Shown: piece after piece, positions 23,715 to 32,776 of the stretch
Layout: each line of letters starts with the position of its first letter
How positions within the stretch are numbered: position 1 is the first letter of the stretch
Assembly: GCA_937906945.1 (NCBI GenBank)
Contig: CALCUE010000026.1
Location: forward strand, 186,001 to 250,000
Source of the DNA: an uncultured Clostridia bacterium
Lineage (GTDB): Bacteria > Bacillota > Clostridia > Oscillospirales > Ruminococcaceae
DNA length: 64,000 nucleotides
Direction: 5' to 3'
Notes under the pieces: generated by a model
Seen by the model: the letters and a program-made list of their open reading frames with translations, nothing else
Databases searched by the model: none
Told to the model about the DNA's origin: nothing
Program-made: the position numbers and the translations under genes

Positions 23715-24479
23715 TTACTTTGCCCAATATTCGGCCGGGTCAGCCGAATCCTTCGACAACAGGATTTCAGTGTCCGAAAAGTGTTCCGCCAACCGTTTGG
23801 CAAGCGGTTCCATCGCCGGATTTTCCGTCGCGAAATGTCCGGCGTCCAAAACGCAAAAATTTTTCCGTTTCATTTCGATCCAGAAACTGTGTTTGATGTT
23901 TCCGGTCACATAGGCATCGGCACCGGCCCTTATAGCGTCTTCAAAGAAATCTTCTCCGGCACCGCCGCAAACCGTCACCGTACGGATCGGTTTTTGCGCC
24001 GCTATATATTTAATGCCGCCGACCTTGAGTTTTTCTGCCACATAAGCGACAAAATCCTCGCAGGAAAGAGGCTTTTTCAATTTTCCCACACGGAGGACAC
24101 CCAATTCATCGCCACCGTTTTGGATATCGGAAAGCTCCAAAGCCATCGCCAGACAGTCGCTGACGCCGTTTTCCGCTACATCCAGACAAGTATGGGAACT
24201 GATGATCCCGATGCCCTTTTGCGCTGCCAGAAAGGCAATGCTGTCCGGATGGATCTCTTTCATGGCGCGAAAGATAACAGGATGATGTGTAATAATCAGT
24301 TCCGCGCCAACTCTCTCCGCTTCTTCCAACACCGCCAATGTCGCATCCAACGCCACCAGAACTTTTTTGACCTCTTTTTCTCCGTCGCCGACCAGAAAGC
24401 CCGAATTATCCCACGGTTCCTGTTTAGAAAACGGCGCGATTTCATCCATAAAATGATAAAAATCCAAAATTTTGCTCAT
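23715..24479 (-). CDS. Nif3-like dinuclear metal-centre protein
   Basis: A 254-aa Nif3/YqfO-family protein with metal-ligand motifs ITHHPVIF (near residue 66), SSHTCLDV (about 98-105) and the C-terminal DAGHFATE. Family members form hexameric toroids with a two-metal site; a GTP cyclohydrolase function has been proposed for some but is not general. It lacks the central PII-like insertion of YqfO, being about 250 aa. The start overlaps the trmK stop (ATGA), a conserved gene pair in Bacillota. Confidence 0.9.
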   Translation of the reverse strand: MSKILDFYHFMDEIAPFSKQEPWDNSGFLVGDGEKEVKKVLVALDATLAVLEEAERVGAELIITHHPVIFRAMKEIHPDSIAFLAAQKGIGIISSHTCLDVAENGVSDCLAMALELSDIQNGGDELGVLRVGKLKKPLSCEDFVAYVAEKLKVGGIKYIAAQKPIRTVTVCGGAGEDFFEDAIRAGADAYVTGNIKHSFWIEMKRKNFCVLDAGHFATENPAMEPLAKRLAEHFSDTEILLSKDSADPAEYWAK

Positions 24480-25174
24480 AGCTCGTTCTCCATCTCATCG
24501 GCCTGTTCTTCGATCATATCCGCGAGGCTCAAATGGTGCAGAGCGCTGTTTTTCCCCGCTGTGGAACGCATCAAGCCTTCCGCGACGCTACGCTGGATTT
24601 TGGCTTGCCAACGAAGGTATTTGACAGCCGCTTCACTGGGATGACGAGGCAATTCCCCCGTAATCGTATAGATTTCATCCGGCTTTTCTCCCTCGTTATC
24701 ATAGTATACGCTCAGAATGGTGTAAAGATGGCCTTCCACCTCGACCGCTTCTTCCGCATCGATCCGGAAACCCTCTTCCGAAAGCCAACGACGAAGCATA
24801 TCGGCCCGGGACATCGGCTGAAGGATCAGGTGGACCCGCTCACTTTTCACCCAAGAGCCACGCTCCAGAATGCCGATGATCGTCTCACCACCCATTCCGC
24901 AAATGGTGATCTCCTCGATTTCTTTCGCGGGAAGTCCTTCTAATCCATCCGCCAACCGGGTTTCGATCCGATTTTGCAGACCCATTTCCTCAATCAGATT
25001 TTTCGCCGCCTGAAGCGGTTTTTCGTTGATATCCGTCGCGTAAGCCCTTTTGCATACGCCACTCTCCACAAGATAGCAAACCAGATAGCCATGGTCCGTT
25101 CCCACATCGGCAACAACCGTATCTTCTTTTACAAATTTTGCCGCTGTGGTCAGGCGCAGATCCAATTTATCCAA
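24476..25174 (-). CDS. trmK: tRNA (adenine(22)-N1)-methyltransferase TrmK
   Basis: A 232-aa class I SAM methyltransferase that modifies A22 in the D-loop of bacterial tRNAs. Motif I is VADVGTDHGYLVCYL (about 20-34), followed by AYATDINEKPL and ICGMGGETI, which are typical for TrmK (YqfN). The C-terminal helical tail is normal. It heads the operon trmK-nif3-rqcH, overlapping nif3 by 4 bp. A GC-rich hairpin without a clear T-run (25,202-25,229) lies just upstream. Confidence 0.92.
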   Translation of the reverse strand: MDKLDLRLTTAAKFVKEDTVVADVGTDHGYLVCYLVESGVCKRAYATDINEKPLQAAKNLIEEMGLQNRIETRLADGLEGLPAKEIEEITICGMGGETIIGILERGSWVKSERVHLILQPMSRADMLRRWLSEEGFRIDAEEAVEVEGHLYTILSVYYDNEGEKPDEIYTITGELPRHPSEAAVKYLRWQAKIQRSVAEGLMRSTAGKNSALHHLSLADMIEEQADEMENEL

Positions 25175-25238
25175 AACAGTTTCCTCACTTTATACAAATC
25201 GACGGCAGCCACAAGTTTTGCGGCTGCCGTAGTGGTTC

Positions 25239-25445
25239 TTATTTATTGGCAAAATAAGCGTTGATCTTCTCAACCATCTCTTCACAATCGACACCGTGTA
25301 CCGCGCAGGCATCCTCGATGCTCTCTCCACGGGAAGCCGGACATCCCAGGCAATGCATACCCATCGCGAAGAAAAACTCAGCCGTTCCTTTATCGTAATC
25401 GAGAACCTCTCCCACCAGGGAATCTTTTGTGACTTTATATTCCAT
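25239..25445 (-). CDS. DUF1858 redox-disulfide domain protein
   Basis: A 68-aa single-domain DUF1858 protein (also found at the N-terminus of ScdA-type proteins and next to hybrid-cluster proteins), with the motif MHCLGCPASRGESIEDAC carrying CxxC (Cys32, Cys35). Such proteins may handle disulfides or metal. The ATG at 25,445 follows GGAG; the longer frame upstream is not conserved-looking. It is monocistronic between trmK and nth, with no hybrid-cluster gene nearby. Confidence 0.82.
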   Translation of the reverse strand: MEYKVTKDSLVGEVLDYDKGTAEFFFAMGMHCLGCPASRGESIEDACAVHGVDCEEMVEKINAYFANK

Positions 25446-25541
25446 TTTAAACGCTCCTTTTATTTTTATAATTCTATTATAATTCGCCGGAAAGGTTTTT
25501 TCAAGTTTTATCTTACCCAAATACCGGCAAAAAATCCAATT

Positions 25542-26186
25542 TTACGGTTTTTCCTCCATTTTTGAGGCGGAGGGACAGATCTCTTTCATCGCGCATTTTT
25601 CGCATTGAGGGCGTCTGGCGATGCAAACCGCCCTACCATGTAAGACGGTGCGATGGCAAAAATCATTGGACTCTTGGGGATCCAAAAGCTCCCTCAGCTC
25701 TTTTTCACATTTCAAAGGGTCTTTTGTTGTGGTAAGCCCCAAAAGATTGGTAATACGGATACAATGGGTATCACAGACAACCGCCGGTTTTTTATAAATG
25801 TCACCGACCACAAGGTTGGCCGTCTTCCGGCCTACACCGGGAAGTTTGATCAGCTCTTCCACCGTGTCTGGAACAACACCGCCGTAATCCCGTACAAGAA
25901 TTTTACAGGTCTCTGAAATATCATGTGCCTTCGTTTTGAAAAATCCGCAGGAATGGATGATGTCACTGATATCCTGTTCCTCGGCTTCCGCTAACGCCTC
26001 CAACGTCGGATATTTTCCGAAAAGCACCGGCGTTACCAAATTGACTCTGGCGTCCGTGCACTGCGCTGAAAGCCTGGTAGCAATCAAAAGTTCATAGGGT
26101 TTTGTATATTCCAGCGAGCACACCGCGCCCGGATATTCTTTTTTCAGAAGCTCCACCGCTTTGGCGGCTATTTCTTTTTTATCCAA
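25542..26186 (-). CDS. nth: endonuclease III
   Basis: A 214-aa base-excision repair glycosylase/AP-lyase for oxidised pyrimidines. The helix-hairpin-helix LPGVGRKTAN holds the catalytic lysine, the catalytic aspartate is in CDTHCIRI, and a C-terminal [4Fe-4S] ligand set follows (C-x6-C-x2-C-x5-C: CIARRPQCEKCAMKEIC). Length is normal. It lies 12 bp downstream of the PTS IIC-like gene in the same direction. Confidence 0.95.
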   Translation of the reverse strand: MDKKEIAAKAVELLKKEYPGAVCSLEYTKPYELLIATRLSAQCTDARVNLVTPVLFGKYPTLEALAEAEEQDISDIIHSCGFFKTKAHDISETCKILVRDYGGVVPDTVEELIKLPGVGRKTANLVVGDIYKKPAVVCDTHCIRITNLLGLTTTKDPLKCEKELRELLDPQESNDFCHRTVLHGRAVCIARRPQCEKCAMKEICPSASKMEEKP

Positions 26187-26198
26187 ACTGACTCTCCC

Positions 26199-27269
26199 TC
26201 ATTCCGATAATTTAAGATCCTGATCAGTAAGCCAACCTAATTTTTTCATTCCATAATAGAAAACGTAGGACAGAACGCCGGGCAAGACAAAACAGCAAAC
26301 AAGAATACCGACCCACATATCGGTTCCGCCCTCCATAGCGGCCAGAACACCAAGCGGACCCACTAAACCACAGGTACCCATGCCAGCAGAAACACCGGTA
26401 CACTTCAGACCGAACACCATGGTACTGATTGGACCACACACAGCCGCCGCCAGCGTCGGCGGAATCCATATCTGCGGTTTCTTTAAGATATTTCCCATCT
26501 GGAGCATGGAGGTCCCAAGCCCCTGAGCGAAAAATCCACCCCAACCATTGGCCGCGAAGCTGATGACCGCGAAACCGACCATCTGAGCGCAGCAACCGGC
26601 TGTCGCCGCGCCACCGGCAATGCCGCTGATCCCTATCATCGCGCAGATAGCCGCCGACGAGATTGGAAGAGTCAGAATCATACCGACCACAACGGCAATA
26701 ATAATTCCCATAAAGAACGGTTCCATTTCCGTCGCCGTATTAATAAAATCGCCGATGTAATACATAATATAAGCTACCGCCGGGCAAACCAGCCTCGCTA
26801 CCGCATAGCCGACAAGAATCGTAACCGTCGGCGTTACCAGAATATCAACTTTCGTCTTTTTAGAGACGAGCATCCCGATTTCCACTGCCACGATGACAGC
26901 GATAAAAGAACCGGCCGGACCCGCTGTATAGCTGATGGTACTTTCGTTTGACAACACGATCGACGCACCCAGTGAATAAGAAAGACTTCCTACCGCGGCG
27001 CAGGAGAACATGACCAACGGGTCCGCTTTCAGTGAATACGCGATAGCCACTCCAATAGCCATTCCCGAAGCTCCTTGCGCGAAGGTTTTCATTTCCGTGA
27101 AAAAGAAGCCGATTTTGTTTAGAAACGGGACGGCAACATACTGCTCTCCCAAATAAGTACCAATCGTGCCAAAAATGGTACCGATTAAAAGAGACGCAAA
27201 AAGTCCAAGCGCCATGGCCGACATGGCGTCCATGAAATATTTTTTGGCATATTTTTTTATAAGTTCCAT
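26199..27269 (-). CDS. PTS IIC-like membrane protein (PF13303 type)
   Basis: A polytopic membrane protein (356 aa) with about nine to ten hydrophobic segments and the glycine-rich GISGIAGGAATAGCCAQMVGFAV region typical of the EIIC_2 sugar-transporter family. No EIIA or EIIB domain is fused or encoded nearby, so its substrate and whether it is phosphotransferase-coupled are unknown. The ATG at 27,269 has GGGGGAG 6 nt upstream; an ATG four codons earlier lies within the ribosome binding region. Neighbour nth is probably co-transcribed. Confidence 0.8.
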   Translation of the reverse strand: MELIKKYAKKYFMDAMSAMALGLFASLLIGTIFGTIGTYLGEQYVAVPFLNKIGFFFTEMKTFAQGASGMAIGVAIAYSLKADPLVMFSCAAVGSLSYSLGASIVLSNESTISYTAGPAGSFIAVIVAVEIGMLVSKKTKVDILVTPTVTILVGYAVARLVCPAVAYIMYYIGDFINTATEMEPFFMGIIIAVVVGMILTLPISSAAICAMIGISGIAGGAATAGCCAQMVGFAVISFAANGWGGFFAQGLGTSMLQMGNILKKPQIWIPPTLAAAVCGPISTMVFGLKCTGVSAGMGTCGLVGPLGVLAAMEGGTDMWVGILVCCFVLPGVLSYVFYYGMKKLGWLTDQDLKLSE

Positions 27270-27385
27270 ATTCTCCCCCATTTCCCCTTTATTTTCCCCT
27301 ACAACTATATCACATCTTTCTTTTTAATGCAAAATATTTTCATAAAATCTATGCGGGAATTAAGAGAAATATATCGCATACTACT

Positions 27386-27420
27386 AAAAAAGCGATGACG
27401 GATTCCGTCATCGCTTTTTT
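27386..27420 (-). terminator. terminator of the tryptophan-type ABC transporter operon
   Basis: AGCGATGACGGA (27,391-27,402) and its perfect complement (27,404-27,415), flanked by A- and T-runs. Confidence 0.9.
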
Positions 27421-28193
27421 CAGTTTCCACATTCAATACTAATCGCGTTAAAGGTCCCCAGAAGATCGGAAACCGTAATTTTTTCTTTTTCGTCGCCGGA
27501 GTAATCCATAACGATTTTCCCTTCGTGCATCATAACTAACCGATTACCGTAATCCACGGCAAACCGGAGATTATGCGTCACCATGACAGCTGTAATGTTA
27601 TTTTCCTTTACAAGCCTATCCGTCAATGCCATAATCGTTTCCGACGATTTAGGGTCTAAAGCCGCCGTATGCTCATCCAGAATCAGAAGATCCACGTGGG
27701 TCATTCCGGCTAACACCAAAGAAATAGCCTGACGTTGACCGCCGCTCAAAAGGCCGACCGGTGTATTGAGTCGGTCTTCCAATCCCATATTACACGCTTG
27801 AAGCCGTTCTACGTATTCATCCATGCGATCTTTATTGATAGCTTTCCCCAACCCATAGGCTTTGTTTTTATTGTCAGCCAAAGCGAAATTTTCCAGTACG
27901 GTCAAGTTGGAGCAGGTCCCCATTTTCGGATCTTGAAAAACCCGTCCAATCTTTTTCGCTCTTTGATATTCCGGCCATCCGGTGATATCCTGTCCGTCCA
28001 AAAGAATGGTACCTTTATCCGGCATTAAACTTCCGCAAATCAAGTTCAAAAGCGTCGTTTTTCCGCTTCCGTTGGAACCGACAATGGAAATAAAATCTCC
28101 CTTTTGAACCGTAAATCCGAAATCATCGAACAGTTTCATTTCATCTACGGTACCTTGATTAAACGACTTATCAATATGTTCCAGATTCAGCAT
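27420..28193 (-). CDS. ABC transporter ATP-binding protein (TrpZ-like)
   Basis: A 257-aa ABC ATPase: Walker A GSNGSGKTT (39-47), signature LLSGGQRQA, Walker B LLILDEHTAALD and the H-loop VTHNLRF. It energises uptake by the permease and lipoprotein encoded upstream. It overlaps the permease gene by 7 bp. Subfamily and the Trp T-box ahead of the operon indicate the TrpXYZ-type tryptophan transporter found in Bacillota. Confidence 0.92.
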   Translation of the reverse strand: MLNLEHIDKSFNQGTVDEMKLFDDFGFTVQKGDFISIVGSNGSGKTTLLNLICGSLMPDKGTILLDGQDITGWPEYQRAKKIGRVFQDPKMGTCSNLTVLENFALADNKNKAYGLGKAINKDRMDEYVERLQACNMGLEDRLNTPVGLLSGGQRQAISLVLAGMTHVDLLILDEHTAALDPKSSETIMALTDRLVKENNITAVMVTHNLRFAVDYGNRLVMMHEGKIVMDYSGDEKEKITVSDLLGTFNAISIECGN

Positions 28194-29119
28194 CTTGCTT
28201 CCTCCTGCCCTTTTTTCTTCCGACTCAAAACCAACGCCACCGTAAACATAATAGCCATGATCAGTTTATTATAACTGCTCGGAACGCCGATCTTCTGCGC
28301 TATGGTAAGACAGGCCTGATAGAGGATCGCGCCGACGATCACTTTACTGGTCGGTTTCATGAAGGTCACGTTTTTCAAAAGTGACGTGCCAATGATCAGC
28401 GAAGCCAGACCAATGACCACCATTCCGATACCCATACTCTGGTTGACGTTGCCGCTGATGTGCGTATAAAGAGCACCGGAAACCGCCGCGTAGCCATTTC
28501 CGATCATAAGACCGATAATTTTGCTTTTCCCCGGATCCGTAGCGAGCATTTTGGCAAATTGCTCATTATTGCCTACCGCCTGTAAAAGCAGACCGTTTTT
28601 TGTTTTCAGATAAAAATCCAGCAACAGTTTTCCGATAAGGGCCACAAAAAGGAAAATCAGGAGATCCCGCACCGCGACGATCCCGATTTTTGATGGAATC
28701 CAATCGCCAAAAAAGCTATCATGAAGCGTCTTCACTGTTCTTCCGTAGGAAATGGAAGAACTGACCTGGCCGGTAAAATCACCTTCCATCCCGGCGGAAG
28801 TCGCGATCAGGTTGATCGTGAGAAGCGCGGTGGAAACCAGAATTCCACAAAGAAGCGGACGGATTTTTAATTTGACATGCAAAAATCCCGTCAAAGAACC
28901 AAATATCGCGCCCACTATAAACGATAGAACCAATGCCAGCCACGGATTCCATTCATGGCTGACCAATAAGCCAAACGTAACGGCTCCGCTCAAAAAAGTC
29001 CCCTCGACCGTCAGATCCGGAAAGTCAAGAATATGATAGGAGACGTAATACCCCATGGCCAGGATGGAAAAGACAAGGCCTGTTTCCAAAAAAACCTCTA
29101 TGGTACTGATAATGCTCAC
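28187..29119 (-). CDS. ABC transporter permease (TrpY-like)
   Basis: A 310-aa permease with about eight to nine transmembrane helices. It belongs to the branched-chain-type permease family (YYVSYHILDFPDLTVEGTF near residue 25 is typical of the TrpXYZ/ABC_sub_bind-linked permeases). The C-terminus is short and basic (SRKKKGQEEARC). It lies between the lipoprotein (11-bp gap) and ATPase (overlap) in one operon. Confidence 0.9.
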   Translation of the reverse strand: MSIISTIEVFLETGLVFSILAMGYYVSYHILDFPDLTVEGTFLSGAVTFGLLVSHEWNPWLALVLSFIVGAIFGSLTGFLHVKLKIRPLLCGILVSTALLTINLIATSAGMEGDFTGQVSSSISYGRTVKTLHDSFFGDWIPSKIGIVAVRDLLIFLFVALIGKLLLDFYLKTKNGLLLQAVGNNEQFAKMLATDPGKSKIIGLMIGNGYAAVSGALYTHISGNVNQSMGIGMVVIGLASLIIGTSLLKNVTFMKPTSKVIVGAILYQACLTIAQKIGVPSSYNKLIMAIMFTVALVLSRKKKGQEEARC

Positions 29120-29130
29120 GTGTTTTCTCC

Positions 29131-30102
29131 TTACTCCGTTGTTACAAATGCCGCTTCCTTACCATAATGAAGCTCCAGTCCCAGACTTTCCAGAACATCC
29201 TTATTGATAACCGGCGTTGCCTCTTTAATAGTTTTGACGGCCATGGTCGCCGCGTCTTCCCCATTCAAAATGGAAACAACCATATTCCCGGTCGTTTCAC
29301 CCAAAGCGACATAGTCAATGGAGACGGAAGCCAGACAACCGGCTTTGACCTGTTCCTCCTCGGAACCATAAACCGGAATTCCGTATTTATCCGCGGCACT
29401 GAGCACCACTTTCAGGTTCTTTACCACATTATTATCGGTGAAATTGTTGATGCAATCCACCTTGGCTGCTAACTCTTCCGCTGCCGACGGAATATCGGCG
29501 GCTCCCTGTACTGCCACCGCTACGATTTCCAAATGCTTGTTTTGGCAGACCGCCTGGAAATTTTTGAGGTTTGTCAGCGAGTTATCTTCGGAGGACGTAT
29601 AAAGAATACCGATTTTCTTTACATCCGGTTGGAAAGATTGGATCAGCTCCACCTGCGCCTCCAGGTCGAGCACGTCGGACGTCCCGGTACAAAGATAGCC
29701 GGGCTTATCCATGCTTTCCACCAATCCTGCCGCGATCGGATCAGAAACGGCGCAGAAAACGACTGGGATCTCCGTATCGTCCGTGGCCGCGAAAGCGGAT
29801 TTGGCCGCCGGTGTCGCAATGGCGACAATTACGTCACAGCCCTCTGCCACCATGTTTTTCGCAAAGTTCGTGCAATCGGAATCCGCAGAGCTGCTGGAAC
29901 CGACCTGATAATCCACCGTGTAGGAAAGTCCGGACTTTTCCAAAGCGTTCATCACACCATGGTAGCAATTATCCAACGATGGGTGACTCATATATTGAAT
30001 GATCCCAATCCGGAGCGTTCCGTCCTCGGCCTTCCCTCCGCCACAACCGACAAAAGTGAACAAAAAAGCAAAAATCAAAAGCAAAGCGATGTATTTTTTC
30101 AT
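29131..30102 (-). CDS. ABC transporter substrate-binding lipoprotein (TrpX-like)
   Basis: A 323-aa extracellular binding protein of the ABC_sub_bind family (PF04392). The signal peptide ends in a lipobox, FVGC, with the lipidated cysteine near residue 20. Family motifs are LRIGIIQYMSHPSLD, IPVVFCAVSDPIAAGLV and KIGILYTSSEDNS. It is the first gene of the operon and follows a Trp T-box leader, which argues that tryptophan or a derivative is the ligand. Confidence 0.92.
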   Translation of the reverse strand: MKKYIALLLIFAFLFTFVGCGGGKAEDGTLRIGIIQYMSHPSLDNCYHGVMNALEKSGLSYTVDYQVGSSSSADSDCTNFAKNMVAEGCDVIVAIATPAAKSAFAATDDTEIPVVFCAVSDPIAAGLVESMDKPGYLCTGTSDVLDLEAQVELIQSFQPDVKKIGILYTSSEDNSLTNLKNFQAVCQNKHLEIVAVAVQGAADIPSAAEELAAKVDCINNFTDNNVVKNLKVVLSAADKYGIPVYGSEEEQVKAGCLASVSIDYVALGETTGNMVVSILNGEDAATMAVKTIKEATPVINKDVLESLGLELHYGKEAAFVTTE

Positions 30103-30188
30103 AATTATGATTCCTTTCTCAGCAAAATATTGAATAAAACAGTTTATCGAATCCTACGCCATCGTTTCATTCTATTTCCTCCTAAAAG

Positions 30189-30460
30189 AAAAAGTCTTCA
30201 TCCTGTATAAACAGGACAAAGACTAAAATCATCTCTGCGGTACCACCTGAATTGGCAAAAGCCCACCTCACCGGATACAACCATATCCGCCCGGTATGAT
30301 AACGGTCCGGTTCCGACAGCTATTACTCGCAAAACGCTTTCCCGCTGTCCTCATGAGTCCATTCGCTTTTCTTACGTTACGGCAATTCCATCTCCCGCCG
30401 CTCTCTGGAAACGGTACAAAAAGTTACTCTTCTCAATCATCGGTTTCAAGTATTATACCT
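30189..30460 (-). promoter_or_regulatory. tryptophan T-box riboswitch leader
   Basis: Leader RNA transcribed leftward. Stem I shows the AGAGAGCGG distal segment and the specifier context GAA-UGG-AC, so the specifier codon is UGG (Trp). Near the end, AGGTGGTACCGC (about 30,237-30,249) is the conserved antiterminator bulge that pairs with the tRNA acceptor end. The competing terminator is AGTCTTtgTCCTGT paired with ACAGGAtgAAGACT (30,193-30,224) followed by T-rich sequence. Uncharged tRNA-Trp should switch on the downstream ABC transporter. Confidence 0.92.
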
Positions 30461-30461
30461 A

Positions 30462-30490
30462 CTTATAGCATATCCCAACGCTTTTGTCAA
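30462..30490 (-). promoter_or_regulatory. promoter of the Trp T-box operon
   Basis: TTGACA (30,485-30,490) and TATAAG (30,462-30,467) on the minus strand with an exact 17-bp spacer. Confidence 0.8.
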
Positions 30491-30505
30491 GTAAATCGCG
30501 AAACT

Positions 30506-31270
30506 TTAAAAACTTTTTTCACGCTGACCCTCGTTGGAGGCAAAAAATAGTTTTTCCAGGAAGGAACTCTTTCCATCCTCCCTGCTTCCGGCCACCATGA
30601 CCATATTTTTCTCCTTTTTGCACCGAAGGATAACTTTTTCCTCCTTATGCAATTCCCCGATAAAATACATTTCAAACCGATTCAGCTCTTCCATTTTTTC
30701 CCGTTCTTCCTCCGAAAGAGCGTCATAGGCCATTTCAAAATATCGGACATTGTTGACGTGGCCAACAGCGTCCAACCAACTGGGCCGTACCGTCAAAATT
30801 TCTTTTGTCTCCCAATCGGACACGTTTTCCTTTATCCGGCTTTCCGCTTTTAAAAGTTCCTCACCGAATTCTTCCGGTTCTTTCGCGTAAAGCTCCGGGT
30901 TGCGGCAAATACGCCGCTTTTCCAGGTCGATCATGGCAAAAAACAGCGCTCCGACAAGCGCCAAAGTCCCATCCTCATGAAAGACCGCGATCTCTCTCCG
31001 ATAAGTGAAACCCGATTTCCCTGAAATCCAGGTTCGGGCGGTCAGGGATTCCGAAGGTTTTATCTCACTTCTTTTTTCCGCTGTCATGGAAAGCAGGACC
31101 CATGAAATTCCCTTTGCGAGCAAGGTGTGCTCATCAGCGCCCACAAAGGCAAAATGCCTTTCTACAACATCAATGAGCATCCGCTGATAACCAACCGGTG
31201 TAAACACGTTGTTTTCGTTGCGCATGAGCATATCAATGGTAACTTTATATTTCGCGTCTTTCTCTTTCAA
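30506..31270 (-). CDS. acyl-ACP thioesterase
   Basis: A 254-aa double hot-dog thioesterase of the bacterial acyl-ACP family, releasing fatty acids from acyl carrier protein. Features are an N-terminal YQRMLIDVVERH segment, a WVLLSM strand, and the second hot-dog domain with PSWLDAVGHVNNVRYFEMAYDAL (catalytic Asn/His region). The TTG at 31,270 is chosen as start: it overlaps the PAP2 stop (TTGA), indicating coupling, and the longer frame upstream runs through PAP2 coding sequence. Confidence 0.87.
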   Translation of the reverse strand: MKEKDAKYKVTIDMLMRNENNVFTPVGYQRMLIDVVERHFAFVGADEHTLLAKGISWVLLSMTAEKRSEIKPSESLTARTWISGKSGFTYRREIAVFHEDGTLALVGALFFAMIDLEKRRICRNPELYAKEPEEFGEELLKAESRIKENVSDWETKEILTVRPSWLDAVGHVNNVRYFEMAYDALSEEEREKMEELNRFEMYFIGELHKEEKVILRCKKEKNMVMVAGSREDGKSSFLEKLFFASNEGQREKSF

Positions 31271-31923
31271 CGGGATCCCTCTTTTCTGCTCCAAAAACGA
31301 CGGGAAAGAAATAATCCGATCTCGGCCATTAAAATTCCCGAAGGAATGTCTAAAATTACGTGCTGATGGACCAACACGGTCGATGCGCAAATCATGATCG
31401 CAAAAATAAGACTGAATTTTCTATACCAACCGGGCACTTTTTTACAGTGCCAAATTCCCCGCCAACAAACCCAACTGTTCAAACAATGAATTGAAGGAAA
31501 CAAATTGATCGGACGGTCGATCCGATAAATCAAGCGAACCAGCCATGTACAGAAACCTGTCCCGCTCACTTCCGGTCTTACCATGGTCGTCGGATAAACA
31601 ATAAAAATAAATAGTGACAAAAGTTTGGCAATAATAACGCCCAACAAAACACGGGAACAAGTTTCTTTGTTCTCTCTCGCGATAAGGATCCCGTTCACAA
31701 TCCAAAACGCGAAAGCCAAAACGTAAACCAGAACAGCTTCCGGAATAAAAGGAATTTTCCCATCAACGGGAAGTGTTACATCATAATGTGGCAAATGGTC
31801 TGTAATCAGCGTATTTCCATAATAAACACCCAGAAGTGCAAACACCGCACCAAAAAACCACGGCCTCGCATAGGGTGGCAAAAGCCAGTCAAAGCGGATT
31901 TTCCATTGTTCTTTTCTTTTCAT
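31267..31923 (-). CDS. PAP2-family membrane phosphatase
   Basis: A 218-aa integral membrane protein with about five to six hydrophobic segments and the phosphatase motifs NLFPSIHCLNSW (PSxH) and STVLVHQHVILDIPSG (SR-like H-x3-D). It is related to PAP2/inositolphosphorylceramide synthase-like enzymes, which remove phosphate from lipid phosphates. The first KxxxxxxRP motif is only weakly seen. It is coupled to the thioesterase gene, suggesting a role in lipid metabolism. Confidence 0.85.
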   Translation of the reverse strand: MKRKEQWKIRFDWLLPPYARPWFFGAVFALLGVYYGNTLITDHLPHYDVTLPVDGKIPFIPEAVLVYVLAFAFWIVNGILIARENKETCSRVLLGVIIAKLLSLFIFIVYPTTMVRPEVSGTGFCTWLVRLIYRIDRPINLFPSIHCLNSWVCWRGIWHCKKVPGWYRKFSLIFAIMICASTVLVHQHVILDIPSGILMAEIGLFLSRRFWSRKEGSR

Positions 31924-32000
31924 CTTTTTCCTGTTTTCTAAAATTAATATAGTCGCTTTTCGCGCATAAAAAGAGACCGTCTCCTTCGGTCTCCTTGGGG

Positions 32001-32483
32001 TTATTCATTATTCCGGTCCAACCGAAGCATTTCCTGAAGTCCTTTATGTTCTTCATAGAACTCCTCCAGTCTTCTGGAGACCGCTGCCCAATAGGCATCC
32101 GCCCGCTGTTTAGCCTGTGTTTCCATCATAACAGCGTTCTGTTTGGCTCTGGCCTCAATAACACCCGCTCTCTGTTGAGCCTCCGCCACAATTTTCTCCG
32201 CTTCCTCTTTGGCACCTTCTTCCATTCGCTGACAAATATCCTCCTGTCCGCGAACGTTTTCAAGATATTGGGCCGCTGCCGCTTCCGCCGCGGTAAAAAC
32301 ACCGTTCAACTCCAAAGCCGCCTCAGCGATGGAACCGGCGCGAGAAAGAGAAATTTCCCGTTCCTTCAAAAGCGTATCCTGCTTTTCGATCTGGGTACGA
32401 AGCATTTCATTTTCTTTTGAAACTGTGATCAGCATCTCCAACAGTTCCGCCCGGCTCAGTTTTCTTAGTTCTTTATCTGTCAT
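32001..32483 (-). CDS. coiled-coil protein of unknown function
   Basis: A 160-aa, highly charged, almost fully helical protein. The N-terminus MTDKELRKLSRAELLEMLI is conserved in many Clostridia. A first coiled coil spans about 15-50, an alanine-rich middle 55-80, and a second coiled coil 85-140 (EEAEKIVAEAQQRAGVIEARAK). Such proteins resemble DivIVA-like or SMC-hinge fragments and are sometimes labelled DNA repair protein without support. It stands alone, divergent from ireB. Confidence 0.7.
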   Translation of the reverse strand: MTDKELRKLSRAELLEMLITVSKENEMLRTQIEKQDTLLKEREISLSRAGSIAEAALELNGVFTAAEAAAAQYLENVRGQEDICQRMEEGAKEEAEKIVAEAQQRAGVIEARAKQNAVMMETQAKQRADAYWAAVSRRLEEFYEEHKGLQEMLRLDRNNE

Positions 32484-32688
32484 AAATCATCACTTTCTGA
32501 TCCTGTTGCTTTTTCTTAAATCTTTTATAACAAGTTTATTATACAACAACGCAAACCATTTTTCAACGTCTTCCCCATAAGTTGTTATCGACAGCGAAGG
32601 TTATTTTGAAAATATATCGCCATTTTATTCTTCTTTTTGATAAAAAACAGATATTTCTTATTTTTTTATAAATTTTGCCTCTGTTCTC

Positions 32689-32717
32689 TTGCTATAAACT
32701 TTATTTTGTTGTAAAAT
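32689..32717 (+). promoter_or_regulatory. promoter of the ireB operon
   Basis: TTGCTA (32,689-32,694), 17-bp spacer, TAAAAT (32,712-32,717), about 60 bp before ireB. The rest of the gap 32,484-32,776 is AT-rich and shows nothing else. Confidence 0.6.
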
Positions 32718-32776
32718 ATAGTTGTAGTAGTTTTAGCTATTGTCCATAGCATGAAATATCGAGAGGAGGATTTCCA

